DNA of 64,000 nt from the NCBI GenBank assembly GCA_035771175.1, contig CM069603.1:28488308-28552307 (forward strand), written 5' to 3'. The notes beneath the pieces are model-generated. The model was not told where the DNA came from. It searched no databases and saw only the letters and a program-made list of their open reading frames with translations. Positions 11,044 through 23,225 of this stretch are shown piece after piece (positions within the stretch are counted from its first letter, which is position 1; each line of letters opens with the position of its first letter). Origin of the DNA: Paratinospora sagittata (taxonomy: Eukaryota > Streptophyta > Magnoliopsida > Ranunculales > Menispermaceae). The position numbers and the translations under genes were made by a program.

Positions 11044-12162
11044 AGTTGTTTATGACTTGGTGTCCGGCATGGGAGGCCAACCACTCCCACTACCTGCTTC
11101 TTTATACGGCCATGGTGTTCTAACAGTTGATCCTTGTGTAGGTGGCCTCATCGCAGGTTGTAATCAGAGGCCTGCCGATGGTCGAGGTGGTGCCGATGTT
11201 ACTGGTGTTGGAGCTGGAGGAATAACACAAGTCTCCATAACAACAGGCATCTCAGCTAACTTTGCCTTGTTCTATTCACCCCACCATTTTCTGCCCCATC
11301 TGCTCTTCTTCTTACCCTGAAAGGGTATCTGTTGCTCTACTACTATCTGTACCATCTGAGCTGGAGGTACTAGTTGCCGAGGTTTATCAGCTGCCTCAAT
11401 TGCCTCATAATTCAGTGCATGTCTCACTGCCTGATCATAAGTTTGTACACTAGCAAGAGTCAAGACTTTCTTGATCGGATCATCAAAACCATCCCTGATC
11501 CTTTTCATTCTCATTGTACTTATTTGTACCATATCTAGGGCAAACAATGCCAGTCTATTGAACTCGTATTCGTATTCCCTAACTGACCTGCCCCCTTGTT
11601 TCATTTCTATGAACTGTTGATGTCTTTTGTCAACCTCTGGCTGGGGGTAGTAGGTTTTGTAAAACACCTCTTTGAACTTATTTCAGGTGTCAACAACCCC
11701 CTAAGCTCGACCAATAGTTTGCCACCATCTCTCAGCCTTACTAGAAAACTTGAATCTAGCAAGTTTGACTTTGTCTTTGTCCAACACATGCATATCTTCA
11801 AAAATGGTTTCAATTCGTAGAAGCCAATCCTCAACAATTTCAAGGACCAAACTGCCATCAAAGTTAGGCGGTTCAGGCCTCCTAAAAGCCCTCATCACAT
11901 CCACATATCTTCGGGCCTCCTTTGGGTCCTCCTATGCCTTTGGTTCAATAACCGGTCTCTCAACAGACGCACCGACACTACTGGCACCAATATCAGGTAC
12001 TAAAGGAATTGTAGGTTTGTGCAAACTCTCTTGCATTCTTGTTATCATCCTCATCATTTCAGCATTTTGTTGTTGTTGAGCAGCAACCAATTCTTCCAGT
12101 TTCTTTATCCTCACTTCTTGAGGATCCATGATTGGGCTGACGCTTCCCTTCAAATATGTCAT
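11044..12162 (-). pseudogene. Gypsy element D: gag
   Basis: The minus strand encodes a Ty3/gypsy Gag. The N-terminus carries MDPQEVRIKKLEELVAAQQQ (12129 leftwards), a short coiled-coil-like start matched by element C at 18790. The capsid part follows with PPNFDGSLVLEIVEDWL, KLARFKFSSKAERWW and, after a stop, the segment with EMKQGGRSVREYEYEFNRL and RIRDGFDDPIKKVL, then a basic GKKKSRWGRKWW stretch. It is broken into at least three frames (breaks near 11935, 11700 and 11660). It continues across solo LTR E into the zinc knuckle at 8722. Confidence 0.87.
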
Positions 12163-12299
12163 TCACAGAGAGAGAAGATTACTAGTTAGACAATCCAATC
12201 ATTCATTTATAAAGTAGTTTAACTACCCATACATATACCCATACAACCAATCATAATATCATAAGGTTTTTATTTCTTTTTAAAGATTTTAAACCTAAC

Positions 12300-12312
12300 G
12301 CTCTAATAATAA
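12300..12312 (-). other. Degenerate primer-binding site of element D
   Basis: Just inside the LTR end the minus strand reads TTATTATTAGAGC, a damaged match to TGGTATCAGAGC, the initiator-tRNA-Met complement seen intact in element G. Three to four bases separate it from the LTR end. Confidence 0.6.
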
Positions 12313-12315
12313 ACT

Positions 12316-14021
12316 TGTCACGACGCTCCCTTCGTAAGATGACGTCATGACCAGCACAAAGTATTATACACCGTACACACTAGTGTATAATACACTGTTA
12401 GCCTTCAAAAATACCATTTTCAAAAAAAAAATCGTCAGCATGTCCCCATAAAATGGACATCTCACACATAAACCTGATAAAGCTGATCACATCAAATTAA
12501 TTTACAGTTGATAACATCATTCCATTCTCATATAAACATTTCACATTGTAAACATCCATCATGTAACATATTCCATATGTAAAATTTTCTCAAAACACAA
12601 CACCATCATCAATATCATCACTCATCTCATCTAGTGATAATATATAAACATATAAGATGATAATTATACATAGTTCAAAGTAAACAAGTCCCCAACATTC
12701 CCTCTAATCATACATCTCATAAAAGCAAGGTTTGGAGAGCTTTACTCTTCTCTTGCCTTTTTCTTTCCTTTTACGTCTCTACCTAAAATATTGGAGGGAA
12801 ATGGGTAAACTACAACATGCTCAGTGAATATTTTCTGTTATGACATTTATATGCATTTAAGTAAACATGAATTTAAAGCATTAAAATTCGTATCAAAACA
12901 CATATGATTCAAGTAACATATACATGCTCACAATATACATTGAGGATTTCATGCAATATTTTCAACAAAACATGTTGAGTTTTCAACAAAATCCCAATCT
13001 CCCACCTTCCAAGTAATAGAGCGGGTCTAACCCTTTGTATGGCCTATACAAGATAGCCACATCCTCTAATTACTCAATACAAAGTCATTTCAAGGATTTA
13101 TAATCCTAGGTAGGATAGTCTTATGCACAATGAGGTTGCATATAACACTCACCAAGGGCTAATTCACAAAGAAATGAACTCATGTTTGACTCACCTCTAC
13201 AAGTCTAACATGCTCCAATGCTAAAACATTTCATGAGTTTCAATAACATACAATGACCAATTCCATACGTACATGCTTACATTCAATTCATTTTCTATCT
13301 ACAATGTCATATAAGGAAACCAAAACAAAAGAAATACTAACCATCAGTTTCTCACTAACACTAAGTCAAATGCACATTTCCAACACAAGTGTTCATTGTT
13401 GAACCTTTTTCCAAATCACCAATGCCCAATTTCAAATTTCAAATTCTGCAATTATACAATTCAATGTATTCTTAATCATAAATCATATTTAAACTATCCA
13501 ATTCCACCATTAATGGAGCTCTAAACCCTCAGCTGCTTCACAGTTGGGGGTGGAACAATCCACCATAGAAACACTTCAATTTTACAAGATTTCAAACTCA
13601 AATCACTTACATAACATCAAGGAACCACTTAGAATTTAATTGCACATCAAATCATCACCCTTCTAGGATTAGACCAATTTTTCCAATTATCCAAACCAAC
13701 CATCAAAATCCTACAAAATTCATGTATGTTGAACAACTCAACGAGAAGAACTCAAATCTATAATTTTTAGCTCAAAATGACAATTTCTTACCTTAGATTT
13801 GATCTTCCCTAACTCTTCCTTCTTCTTCCTTTTCGTTCCTCTCTATCCTTTCTAGCTCTTTCTAGCTCAAATGAGCTAAAAATTTCGTGAAAATCCACTT
13901 AAAAACATGCACACCGCCTCACCTTCAATTTTTAAAACCTTCGTCAGACTGTTTGAAATGTGCTTCTCTTTGCCCAGAAAATAGAATTTCTACCCAGAAC
14001 TCGTGAAGTGCGCGCTTCTCC
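12316..14021 (-). mobile_element. Gypsy element D 5' LTR, downstream portion
   Basis: The LTR end TGTCACGACG (plus strand, 12316) and the following 'gatgacgtcatgacc' mark the chromovirus LTR terminus on the minus strand. The LTR is cut at 14021 by element C and resumes at 29949. Joined, the two parts make roughly 2.0 kb. A GCGCGCTTCTCC motif sits at the cut. No genes are seen inside. Confidence 0.82.
14017..14021. repeat. Target-site duplication TCTCC of element C (partner 29944-29948)
   Basis: TCTCC lies immediately before the left LTR of C and immediately after its right LTR. Removing C rejoins a continuous minus-strand LTR of element D. Confidence 0.85.
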
Positions 14022-14159
14022 TGTATTGACTCAAACATTGGTCAAACGTAAACGTTGACTTATACATAATGTACGACGTATTTATAAGCATATACACATG
14101 AGTATTGGCTTTAGAATAGTGTAAATACAAGTATGGTAGGGTCCTTGGTACACTATGAT

Positions 14160-16825
14160 TGTCACGACGCCCCTGACGTAGGATGACGTCATGACTGGCA
14201 CAGTGTACTATACACTATACATACCCATATACAGTATACAATACACTGTCAGCCTCAAAGGACATTCACAACACTTCCCACAATTTTTAGAAATTCTGAC
14301 AGCATCTCCCCATAAAATGGACATTTCACATTTTTCCCTGATATACCACAAATCAAATCCAATATATATATATAGATAATCGTCTCATTCATTCCATTCA
14401 TTCCACAAATTAAATTCTCACATGATAGATATGTACGATCATGCCATTCCATCATCACAAGCATTGTATAACTAAAGTATTTAACTATAATCCACATTAC
14501 CACACAACCCATCTAGGTGATATTATATATATAGTATGTGATAATTATACATATCAAAATAAAAAAATATAACTCATTTCCTCCAAGCATACATACATAT
14601 ACCAGATGAATGCAATCACGTGATTATTACTCGCTGATTTTTCCTTTTCCCTTCAACTCGGTTCCTGCAATATTGGAGGAAATGGAGTGAGCAATCAACA
14701 AGCTCAGTGAATATATCTCTTGGTATGACAATCATATGCATTTAGGGAAACATGACATTTAAAATCATTTAAAACAATTATTAAACACATGCATCATTCA
14801 ACAAATATATCATACATGTCAACAACATAGATTTCATGATTTTTCAAGAAAATAATGCATCATTTTTAACTAAAACCACAATCTCCCTCCTTCTCGTAAT
14901 AGAGCGGGTATGAACTCCTTATTATGCACCGATAAAAAGCCTACGCTCGGACCTCACATTACTCAATTCATTGTCATTTCAAGGATCTAAAATTCTTGTT
15001 AGGACAGGCCTACTGACGATGAGGTTACGCATAACACTCATCCGGGTATAATTCCTAACGAAATGACAACATATGTGATCTGCCTTCGCACGTCTCGCAT
15101 ACTCCAAATGCCAAAATAATTTTGAATGATCAGTAAAATACAATGCATTTACGTATATAACATGTTTACAGTTAAACATTTCATATAAATAAAATGTCAT
15201 ACAAGAACCAAAATCAAGAAAACATACTCACAGTGGTTAAACAACCGGTCTAAGTCAATGTGCCACTAATGTCCAACAAAAATGATCATCACCAATTACA
15301 AATGCATCATCAAATTTTCAGCACCAATGGTCTCTCAAGATAAGTCACCAATGCATCAAACTCCCAATTTCAAACACTGGACATATAAAATTCAAGTCAT
15401 ATTTAATCATTAAAATCAACTAAACACCATTCAAACTCACTTAAACACCATTACAATAGCTCCACATTCCCAAAGGGAATTATTGCACTCTTTATTCATA
15501 TCTATTTCCCCCGTAAATACGTAGTTTCCATTTACATATTTAATTTTTCACTGACTTTAGGACTCATAAGCAGTTGAAACTGCTATCATATCGTTTCTGT
15601 GGTCAATCTAGATATTTCCACAAGAAAGAACAGTGAAAATAAATTTCCAATTCATATTTCCACTAGTTCTCAGTTTTATTTTTCTACTGGAACATATATC
15701 AATTTTATTAAAAATATAGTACATTCCTAAAATTATTCTGTCCACATCGACACGTGTAAAATCAGTCATACTACCATTCTACTACCTTCAATAGGTATTT
15801 TACTAAGGTTTTACACGTTCGCGAATGTCACGAAAATAAATTTTACTCACTAAAACCATATATTTAGTTACTAAAAATATCAAATCATATCCAAAAATCA
15901 CAATCTTAGTATCGAAACATCCGAAATTCAGTTCTCTAGGATTCTATGATCTCAAACCGAAGTTTCATTAGATTCCAATTCTATTTTATTCACTGGATAT
16001 AATCATAGTACTATTCACAATACTGTTCACGTCTCTATTCATTGGAAACATGTAAAGTTTTACTAAGATTGTCAAACGGTCTCCAAAAATCATGAAATTA
16101 GCATCGATGTATTCACAACAGTTCATTCTACCATTCTATAGCCTTAAACTGGAGTTTCATCGGGTTTTAATATGATTCAAAAGGTCTCCAATATAAACTC
16201 TGACTTCCAACAGCCATAAAAATTCCAAATAAACAAATAAATGAAATCTAACCACATATTCGGGGCTTCTATAGTCTAGGGAGTGTTTTTCCACCTTTTG
16301 AACAATTTTTCATTCAAGTTGCATAAAAACCCCGATTTCGAAAATACCGTAAAACGACTCCCATAGCTAAAATTACTCCGCTAGAATCGTCATACACTAG
16401 TTAAAGATCAATTTCAAGACAAAAAATAGCAAAAATAGCTTACCAGTACATCAAATTTGGCAGCGAATCCGTCGTTTCCCCTTCGTTCTTTCCTTTCTCT
16501 TTCTCTTTCTCTTCTTTCTTTCTTTTCGTCCTCAGCACCTTCTTTTAATTTTATTTTATTTTTTTTCAATACGAGTATTGTTCCGTGAACAGTAATTTAT
16601 TTTTTTATTTTAATTTTTTTCTTCTTCTTCACTTAATTCACACGAGGAATACACGTATTACAAATCGATTTTTATTTAAAATCACATTCTAGACTCACTT
16701 TTGACATTTTCAAGTTCATTTGTCACATGTACACATGACTTTAAAGGTACTTATACGTGTATTATACTCTTCAGTGTACGTATAAGTCAACCAAATATAT
16801 TGATTAAAAGCACGGGGGTGTTACA
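14160..16825 (-). mobile_element. Gypsy solo LTR F, 2,666 bp
   Basis: On the minus strand it begins TGTAACACCCCC (16825 leftwards) and ends GTCGTGACA (14160), the canonical termini of this gypsy group; its end region is close to that of LTR D. It splits the left LTR of C at a site intact in the right LTR (23350). Flanks are ATGAT (14155-14159) and AGGAT (16826-16830), a 5-bp duplication with one mismatch. It has no coding capacity and no other LTR, so it is a solo LTR. Pyrimidine-rich stretch at 16487-16535. Confidence 0.83.
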
Positions 16826-16888
16826 AGGATGCTAGTGGAATCATAAAATAACCCATAGTTAGTGAAATTTCAATTCTGGGTTGCAAGA

Positions 16889-17025
16889 AGCGCGCTTTTG
16901 TGGTGAAGCCCGAGAGTACTATTTTCAAAACTTTCAGAGAAGCGCGCTCCTCATAGTGAACAGGAAACAAAATAACTTCTAGGCAGCTCAGGAGCGCGCT
17001 CTTGGGCAGGAGAAGCGCGCTCCTC
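16889..17025. repeat. GCGCGC palindromes in gypsy LTR C (left copy)
   Basis: Four copies of a GAAGCGCGCT(C/T)-type core, including AGGAGCGCGCTCTT, lie in about 135 bp. The right LTR copy (23415-23565) holds the perfect 14-base palindrome AGGAGCGCGCTCCT. The surrounding LTR is AT-rich. Confidence 0.75.
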
Positions 17026-18605
17026 GTGGCCTGACAAATTTTTTTAAGTGGTCGATGAGGCGATCTACAAGTTTTAAAACAAATTTCTCGTCATTTTGCA
17101 ACCATTTTGTTGCTGAGAAGAGAGAGAAACGAGGGAATAGGAAGAGTTGAACCAGGGTTTGCCAATCCAACGTGAGTTTTGATCCGTTTTCAATGAAAGT
17201 TGCGTAATTTTGTTCCTTGCGAAAAGTTATGCCACATGTCATTTTTGTACAGTTTCAAAGGTTGAATTTGTGGATTTGGAAAACGTGATTGGAGCTTGGA
17301 AGTGTGGATTTTCGTGGGCAATTGATAGGTAAATGATTTGTGGTTAAAATAGATGTTATTGCCTTTGATTTGGTGTAAAAAAAATGGATTTTAATGGAAA
17401 TAAACCCCAGCTCTGCAGCTGCAAGCAGTTGAGGGTTTGGGAAGTTTTTCTTGGTATTTTTTGGGTAATCGATGTGTGTTTGAGCTGGAAATAACTTAGG
17501 GAATAATCAATTGTTGTTTTTATGTAATTTACAGCAAGAATTGTGGATTTAATTGGTGATTTGAACGAGTTGTATGTGAGTAACTAGTGTGTCGAGCAAT
17601 AGGCGTTGCGTTGTTAGTGAGTATTTCGTGACTTTGATCTTTTGTGTGTGGCACTATATGATAAAAATTGTGTTACAAATCATGAATATGTATATGTATT
17701 TGCATTGTTTTGAATTCATGAAAATATTTGACTTTGAAGGATGTTGTGGACTTGCTAGAGCAAGTTAAAATATAAGATCATTTCCAAAAGACAATCCCGC
17801 ATGAGGATTGAATAATCTCATGAACCCAGTGATAATTTTTTAATGGATTTGGGACTAAGTCCTATTTGAAATGATCTATTGCAGAAAATTGGGTAATAAA
17901 AGGTTCGTTGTGTAGACTCCTTATAAATGCATAATAATGGGTGAATACCCGCTTTATCACTAATAGGAGGGAGATGGTATAATCTTATTATAATCCTGCA
18001 TGTTTTTGGAATTATATTTATGCCCATGTCTGTATTGTGAAATGTTTCATAAGTGTTTTGAACGATATTTGAATGTACTGATTCATGTGTTTCCTTAAAT
18101 GCATATATGATGTCATAGTCATGAATATTCACTGAGCTGTGGTTATTCACCCTACTCTCAAACAATTCAGGTTCAGACCCCAAGGGCAAAGGGAATGCGC
18201 TTGAAGGATAAAAAATCCTTTTACTTTTGTTATGTATGTAAATGTTTGAGAATATTAGAATGTTTAAGTATTATTTTGGATAATAGTTATGTAAATAATA
18301 CTATCTATAGTAATTGTATCACATAGATGGGTATGGATAATTTTACATGGAAGTGTATATGCGGAAATGTGAGGTTTAAATGATGAATGGAAATGAATGA
18401 TCATATATATGTTGTAATGAGGTTGTTCGTGAAAATTAGGTTGTGATATGACCAATAAACAAAGGAGACTCTGCTGAAATTTCGAGAAAAATTTGAATGT
18501 GAATTAGGATAAGGCTGATATAGTATTATATATGTTGTTACATGACATATATGGTATTCTGTGTCGGTCGTGACGTCACTTATATGGAGTGGGTTGTGAA
18601 AATGT

Positions 18606-18617
18606 TGGTATTAGAGC
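18606..18617 (+). other. Primer-binding site of element C
   Basis: TGGTATTAGAGC follows the left LTR of C after four bases and matches the initiator tRNA-Met 3' end with one mismatch. It confirms the plus orientation of C. Confidence 0.8.
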
Positions 18618-18789
18618 AAACTAAGGTTAGGATTAAAAGCCTTGAAAAATAAAAGCCTTATTACACTATGTTTGTACGTATGGGTATATTTTATGGGTAG
18701 CTAGATAATGAGTAAATCTCCTGATCATTTGATTTATGTTCTCAGGTATCTGTAATTTTCAGATTTGAAAGGGAACAGTCAATTTGATC

Positions 18790-20000
18790 ATGGATCCAAC
18801 TAATCGACAAAGGATTAGAAAACCAGAAGAAACATTAGCCGCCCAACAACGGCAAAACGCTATGATTATTGAGATGATGTTAAAGATGCAGGAAGACAGG
18901 CAGAGGCCTGCAACATCAGTGGTTCCCGACGCTAGAGCCAGTAGTGTAGGTGCACCTGCACCTATAACTGAGCATGTAGCTGAAGTTCAAATAATCGATC
19001 TGGAAGTTGAGAAGAATAAAGAAAAAAAAAGATATGAAGAAGTAATTAAAACTTTTAAGAGGCGAGATCCATCACCTTTTCCTGGTAGTTTGACACTAAA
19101 AGTGGCTGAGAATTGGCTTCTGAAGATGGAGATCATCTTTGATGACATGCAGGTCTCAGATAGTGATAAAGTGAGACTTGCAAAATTTAAGTTATCTGAT
19201 GAAGCTGTGAGATCGTGGCAGACTATAGAGAGAACCCAGGGTGTTGTTGACGCCTGGACAAAGTTTAAAACAATATTTAGAGAAGCCTATGCCCCAAAGG
19301 CTGAGTGTGAAAAAAGAAGGGTGGAATTTATGTCATTGAAATAGGAAAATATGATTGTGAGACAATACGAGCATGAGTTCAATCGATTGTCAGTGTTCGC
19401 ACCAGAGTTGGTACAAACTGACAAGCTGAGGATAAAATAGCTCAAAGATGGATTTAGAGATCCTATCTGTTAGGGCTTGGCAGTATCTGGAGTACAGACG
19501 TACGAATAGGCAGGGCGACAGGCTTTAGATTTCAAGACTACAGAGGCAGCCGTAGCTAGGCCAGTTGTTTAGACAGCCTCGCCGGTACATCCTACACAAT
19601 CAGTAATTCCATAATTGTATCTACCATTCACAGGGAAGAAGAAAGGTAGATGGGGTAGGAAACAATGGACAGATGCCAAAAAAGCCAAAGGGACTAAAAC
19701 AACCAGTAGAGGCGACCCATTTGTGACTCCTATGGCACCATTCCTACCATTTGCAGCTTTACCACTACCGTCGGTAGGCAGAGGCACACCGGCAGTAGGG
19801 AGAACTCCGAGTCAGGGTTCTTCTGTGAAATCATCATGGCCTTAGCAGAAAGGGTCAGGACGGAGTTGGTTTTCAGTTTCGGGCACAGAGTCCCAGACCG
19901 TATCTTCCACTCCACGACCACCTCCGATATGTTACAGGGCATTAAGGGCCACATGGTCAATCAATGTCCTTTTCAGCAGGTTCTGAAGATCCCGGCTATT
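18790..20000 (+). pseudogene. Gypsy element C: gag
   Basis: The frame opens at 18790 with MDPTNRQRIRKPEETLAAQQ, homologous to the start of gag in element D. It passes a capsid region (PSPFPGSLTLKVAENWLLKM, KVRLAKFKLSDEAVRSW) to a TAG at 19342-19344 where D has Gln. Beyond it, in shifting frames, come VRQYEHEFNRLS, a basic GKKKGRWGRKQW segment and a degraded zinc knuckle region (about 19930-19980). Many stops (for example near 19437, 19475, 19507, 19570) show the gene is dead. Confidence 0.87.
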
Positions 20001-20607
20001 CCAACTACTACTACACCTTCTAGCATACGAGAGCAGACGAGGGTTGTGACAGAACCAGATCTGGATGCCAACAAAACCTTGATTGAAGGTATGATCAATA
20101 TATGTGATGTGATGATGTATATATTGATTAATGTTGGATCTACTGTCTTTTATTGCTGGTCACATGGTAGATAGATTACATTTAACTCCTGTTAAGGCTA
20201 GCACACTGTTAATTTTAAGTACAACAGTAAGGGAGAAAATCTATCCAAACATGGTTTGTCAGAACTGTGTTGTCAGATATGAGGAACACGAAATGACAGT
20301 TGACCTTAGGGAGTTAGAATTTATGGAATTTGATGTCATCCTGGGTATAGATTGGCTAGCAGCTTATCATGCCCTAGTGGATTGCTTTTCTAAAAAAGTG
20401 GTATTTCAGATACCTGGTCAGCCATTATTCACATACCAAGGTATGGTTACCTCTAAACCTCCTCCTAGAGGTAGAATTGTGACCAACGAGGAGATGAAAA
20501 TATTGGCTGGTTTAAAGCCTCAGGGAGATAAGGAACAGGGTATACAGTTGTCTAAAATTCCTGTGGTGTGTGATTACCCAGATGTGTTTCCTGATGATTT
20601 ACTATAA
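20001..20607 (+). pseudogene. Gypsy element C: aspartic protease
   Basis: The stretch reads through LINVGST (about 20125), a frame change near 20140, then HMVDRLHLTPVKAST, VRYEEHEMTVDLRELEF and VILGIDWLAAYHALVD, and on to the linker with KIPVVCDYPDVFPDDLL before a TAA at 20605-20607. The catalytic Asp of the retropepsin motif D-S-G has become Asn (NVG). Synteny with D (8216-8722) makes the assignment firm. Confidence 0.83.
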
Positions 20608-21640
20608 TTGTCACCTAAACGGGAAATAAACTTTATATAGAACTGATGCCCAGTACAAAACCTATCTCCATTCCTCTATATAGATTAGCACCTAAAGAGT
20701 TACAAGAGCTCAAAGTACAACTTGATGAGTTGATGAAAAAAGGGTTAGTTCCCCCAGCATGTCACCTTGGGGTGCACCTGTACTATTTATGAAGAAAAAG
20801 GACGAAAGTCTACGTCTGTGTATAGACTATCGTCAATTAAACAAGGTGATAATGAAAAATAAGTATCCTCTCCCACAGATCGATGATCTGTTTGATCAAC
20901 TGCATGGGGCCAAATACTTTTCAAAGATCAATCTGCGATCTGGATACCATCAGTTGAGAATTCGAGAAGAAGATATACCGAAGACAACTTTCAGAACAAG
21001 ATATGGACAATTTGAATTCTTGGTAATGCCCTTCGAATTAACCAATGCACCTGCCATGTTTATGGACCTGATGCAAAAGGTATTTAAACCATATCTTGAC
21101 CAGTTCATCATTGTGTTCATTGATTATATTCTCATTTACTCCAAGACTTGAGAGAAGCATGAGCAACACCTCCATATTACTCTACAAACACTGAGAGAGC
21201 ATAGGCTATATACAAAGAAAGTTGATTACTGCACCAATATTGATACTTCCAGAGCCTGATAGAGAGCTGGTGATTTATACAGATGCTTCGTATTTAGGTT
21301 TAGGTTGTGTATTGATGCAGGAGGGTAGAGTAGTAGCTTATGAATCTAGACAGTTAAAGGTGCATGAGAAAAATTACCCTGTACATGACTTAGAGTTGGC
21401 TGCAGTTGTCTTTGTTTTGAAATTGTGAAGGCATTACCTGTATGGAGAAAAGTTCACACTGTATTCAGACCATAAGAGTCTGAAATATTTATTTGATCAG
21501 AAAGAACTAAGTATGAGACAGAGAAGATGGCTTGAATTCATGAAGGATTATGATTTCACATTGGAGTATCATCCTGGGAAAGCCAATGTAGTTGCAGATG
21601 CATTAAGTAGAAAAAGGATAGAAACTAGTGTAGTGGCTTA
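20608..21640 (+). pseudogene. Gypsy element C: reverse transcriptase and RNase H
   Basis: RT is readable as [45 protein letters not shown] and FIDYIL. The second catalytic Asp of FIDD is Tyr (21125-21127). Compared with A, about 280 bp of the thumb and connection are deleted near 21216, joining LYTK to [12 protein letters not shown]. RNase H follows: [12 protein letters not shown], a TGA for Trp at 21426-21428, [16 protein letters not shown] and [15 protein letters not shown]. Confidence 0.88.
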
Positions 21641-23130
21641 TTAGATGGCCCATGAGCGGCATTTGTTAGAGAGAGTTATAACGATGAGTATACTCTCTAT
21701 AGCCCCACATGTTGATATATGTGCCCAGATGCATGTGCAGCTTGCCGACACTCATATTCAGAGGGTTAAGGATCTGCAATAACATGATCCTGACTAAAAT
21801 ATGTACAACTCTTAGGCTGATAAACCTGAACGGGTATATTGGCATAAAGGTTTGGATGGTGTCTTGCGTTTTCAGGGGAGATTATGGGTTTCTATGGATC
21901 GTGGTCTGAGAACAAAGGTACTTCAGACGGCACACAGATCTTAATATATTATCCGCCTAGGGTCAACCAAAACGTATCATGATATGAAAAGAACAGTTTG
22001 GTGGCATGGGATGAAAAAGGATATAGCTGACTATGTTCAGAAATGTAGGGTGTGTTAGCAAGTTAAAGTTGATCATCAGAGACCTGAAAGACAGATGCAA
22101 CCATTGTCCAGATTTTATTATGGGTTTGCCCAGATCTCAGGGTAGATATGACGCCATCTAGGTGATAGTTGATAAACTGATGAAGTCTGCTCATTTTCTT
22201 CCAACGAACACCAGAAACATTGCGGACAGACTGAGTAGATTATATATACGAGAGATTGTGAGATTGCACGGGGTTTTGGTATCCATTGTGTCTGATAGAG
22301 ATCCGAGATTTACATCCAGGTTTTGGCATTCAGTGCAGACTAGATTTGGGACCCATCTCCGTCTCAATAAGACATTTCACCCACATACTGACGGTCAAAT
22401 TGAGAAAGTGATAAAGATGTTTGAGGATATGCTCAGATCTTATATTCTAGAGTTTGGTGGGAGCTGGAGTGAATACCTTCATCTGTGTAAATTAGCATAC
22501 AATAATAGCGATCAGGCTAGTATCAGCATGACACCCTTTGAGGTCTTGTATGGCCGACCTTGTAGATCTCTGGCTTGCTGGTATGAGGTTGGAGAATCGC
22601 AGTTATTGGGGCCAACTGTCATTATAAATCACACAGAGAAGATTAAACAAATCAGACGAAATTTGAAAAGTACCCAAAATCGTTATAAAAGCTATTATGA
22701 TAACCGGCATAGGCCTTTAGAGTTTGCAACGGGAGACCAGGTATTGTTGAGGTTTCCCCAATGAAGGGCCAAGTGAGGTTTGGGGTCAGAGGAAAACCTA
22801 CTCTGCAATTTGTTGGACCATTAAAGATGCTTGAGAGAATAGGCCCATTAGCTTATAGGCTTGCTCTACCATCATAGTTGACTGGTGTCCATAATGTGTT
22901 TCATGTTTCTATGCCGAGAAAATACCATACGAACCCGACTCAGTATCCAGACTTGACTCATATTTTAGACTTGAGTCAGTTACAAGTTATGGAGGACACT
23001 ACATTTCCTAAAGAGCCAATACAAATTATGGCCAGAAGAGTTCGAAAACTCAGGAATAAGCAGATTCCTCTGGTCAAAGTCAAGTGGAGATTTCATGATA
23101 ATGAAGAGCAAACATGAAAACGAGAAGATG
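21641..23130 (+). pseudogene. Gypsy element C: integrase and chromodomain-like end
   Basis: Integrase: zinc-binding remnant near 21950-22060, [11 protein letters not shown] in a shifted frame after a short deletion near 22110, then a clean stretch from 22162 with [28 protein letters not shown] and the 'YGRPCRS' tail. The end (22878-23117) reads GVHNVFHVSMPRKY and ends in a chromovirus-type IPLVKVKWRFHD before TGA for Trp at 23115. Further stops at 21642, 22056, 22159 and 22875 are each one transition from the residue in element A. Confidence 0.87.
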
Positions 23131-23204
23131 AGATACGAGAGCTGTTTCCAGACTTATTTACCAATACTTAAGGTATGTTCTTTGATTTTAAATTTCAAGG
23201 ACAA

Positions 23205-23225
23205 AATTCTTTAAGTTGGGGAGAA
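23205..23225 (+). other. Polypurine tract of element C
   Basis: The purine-rich run AAGTTGGGGAGAA sits directly before the right LTR start TGGTAACACCCC. The same 'aaattctttaag.tgggg' arrangement precedes LTR I at 31254. Confidence 0.75.

Larger units (their letters stand above)
14022..18601 (+). mobile_element. Gypsy element C, left LTR (interrupted by solo LTR F)
   Basis: The first 138 bp (14022-14159) match the start of the right LTR at 23226-23360 ('acattggtcaaacgtaaa', 'ggtagggtccttggtacact'). The rest resumes at 16826 and runs to GGGTTGTGAAA at 18601, where the right LTR ends GGGTTGCGACA. The start is degraded (TGTATTGACTC, against TGGTAACACCCC on the right). Without the insert the LTR is about 1.9 kb. 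It contains the GCGCGCT palindromes at 16889-17025. Confidence 0.85.
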
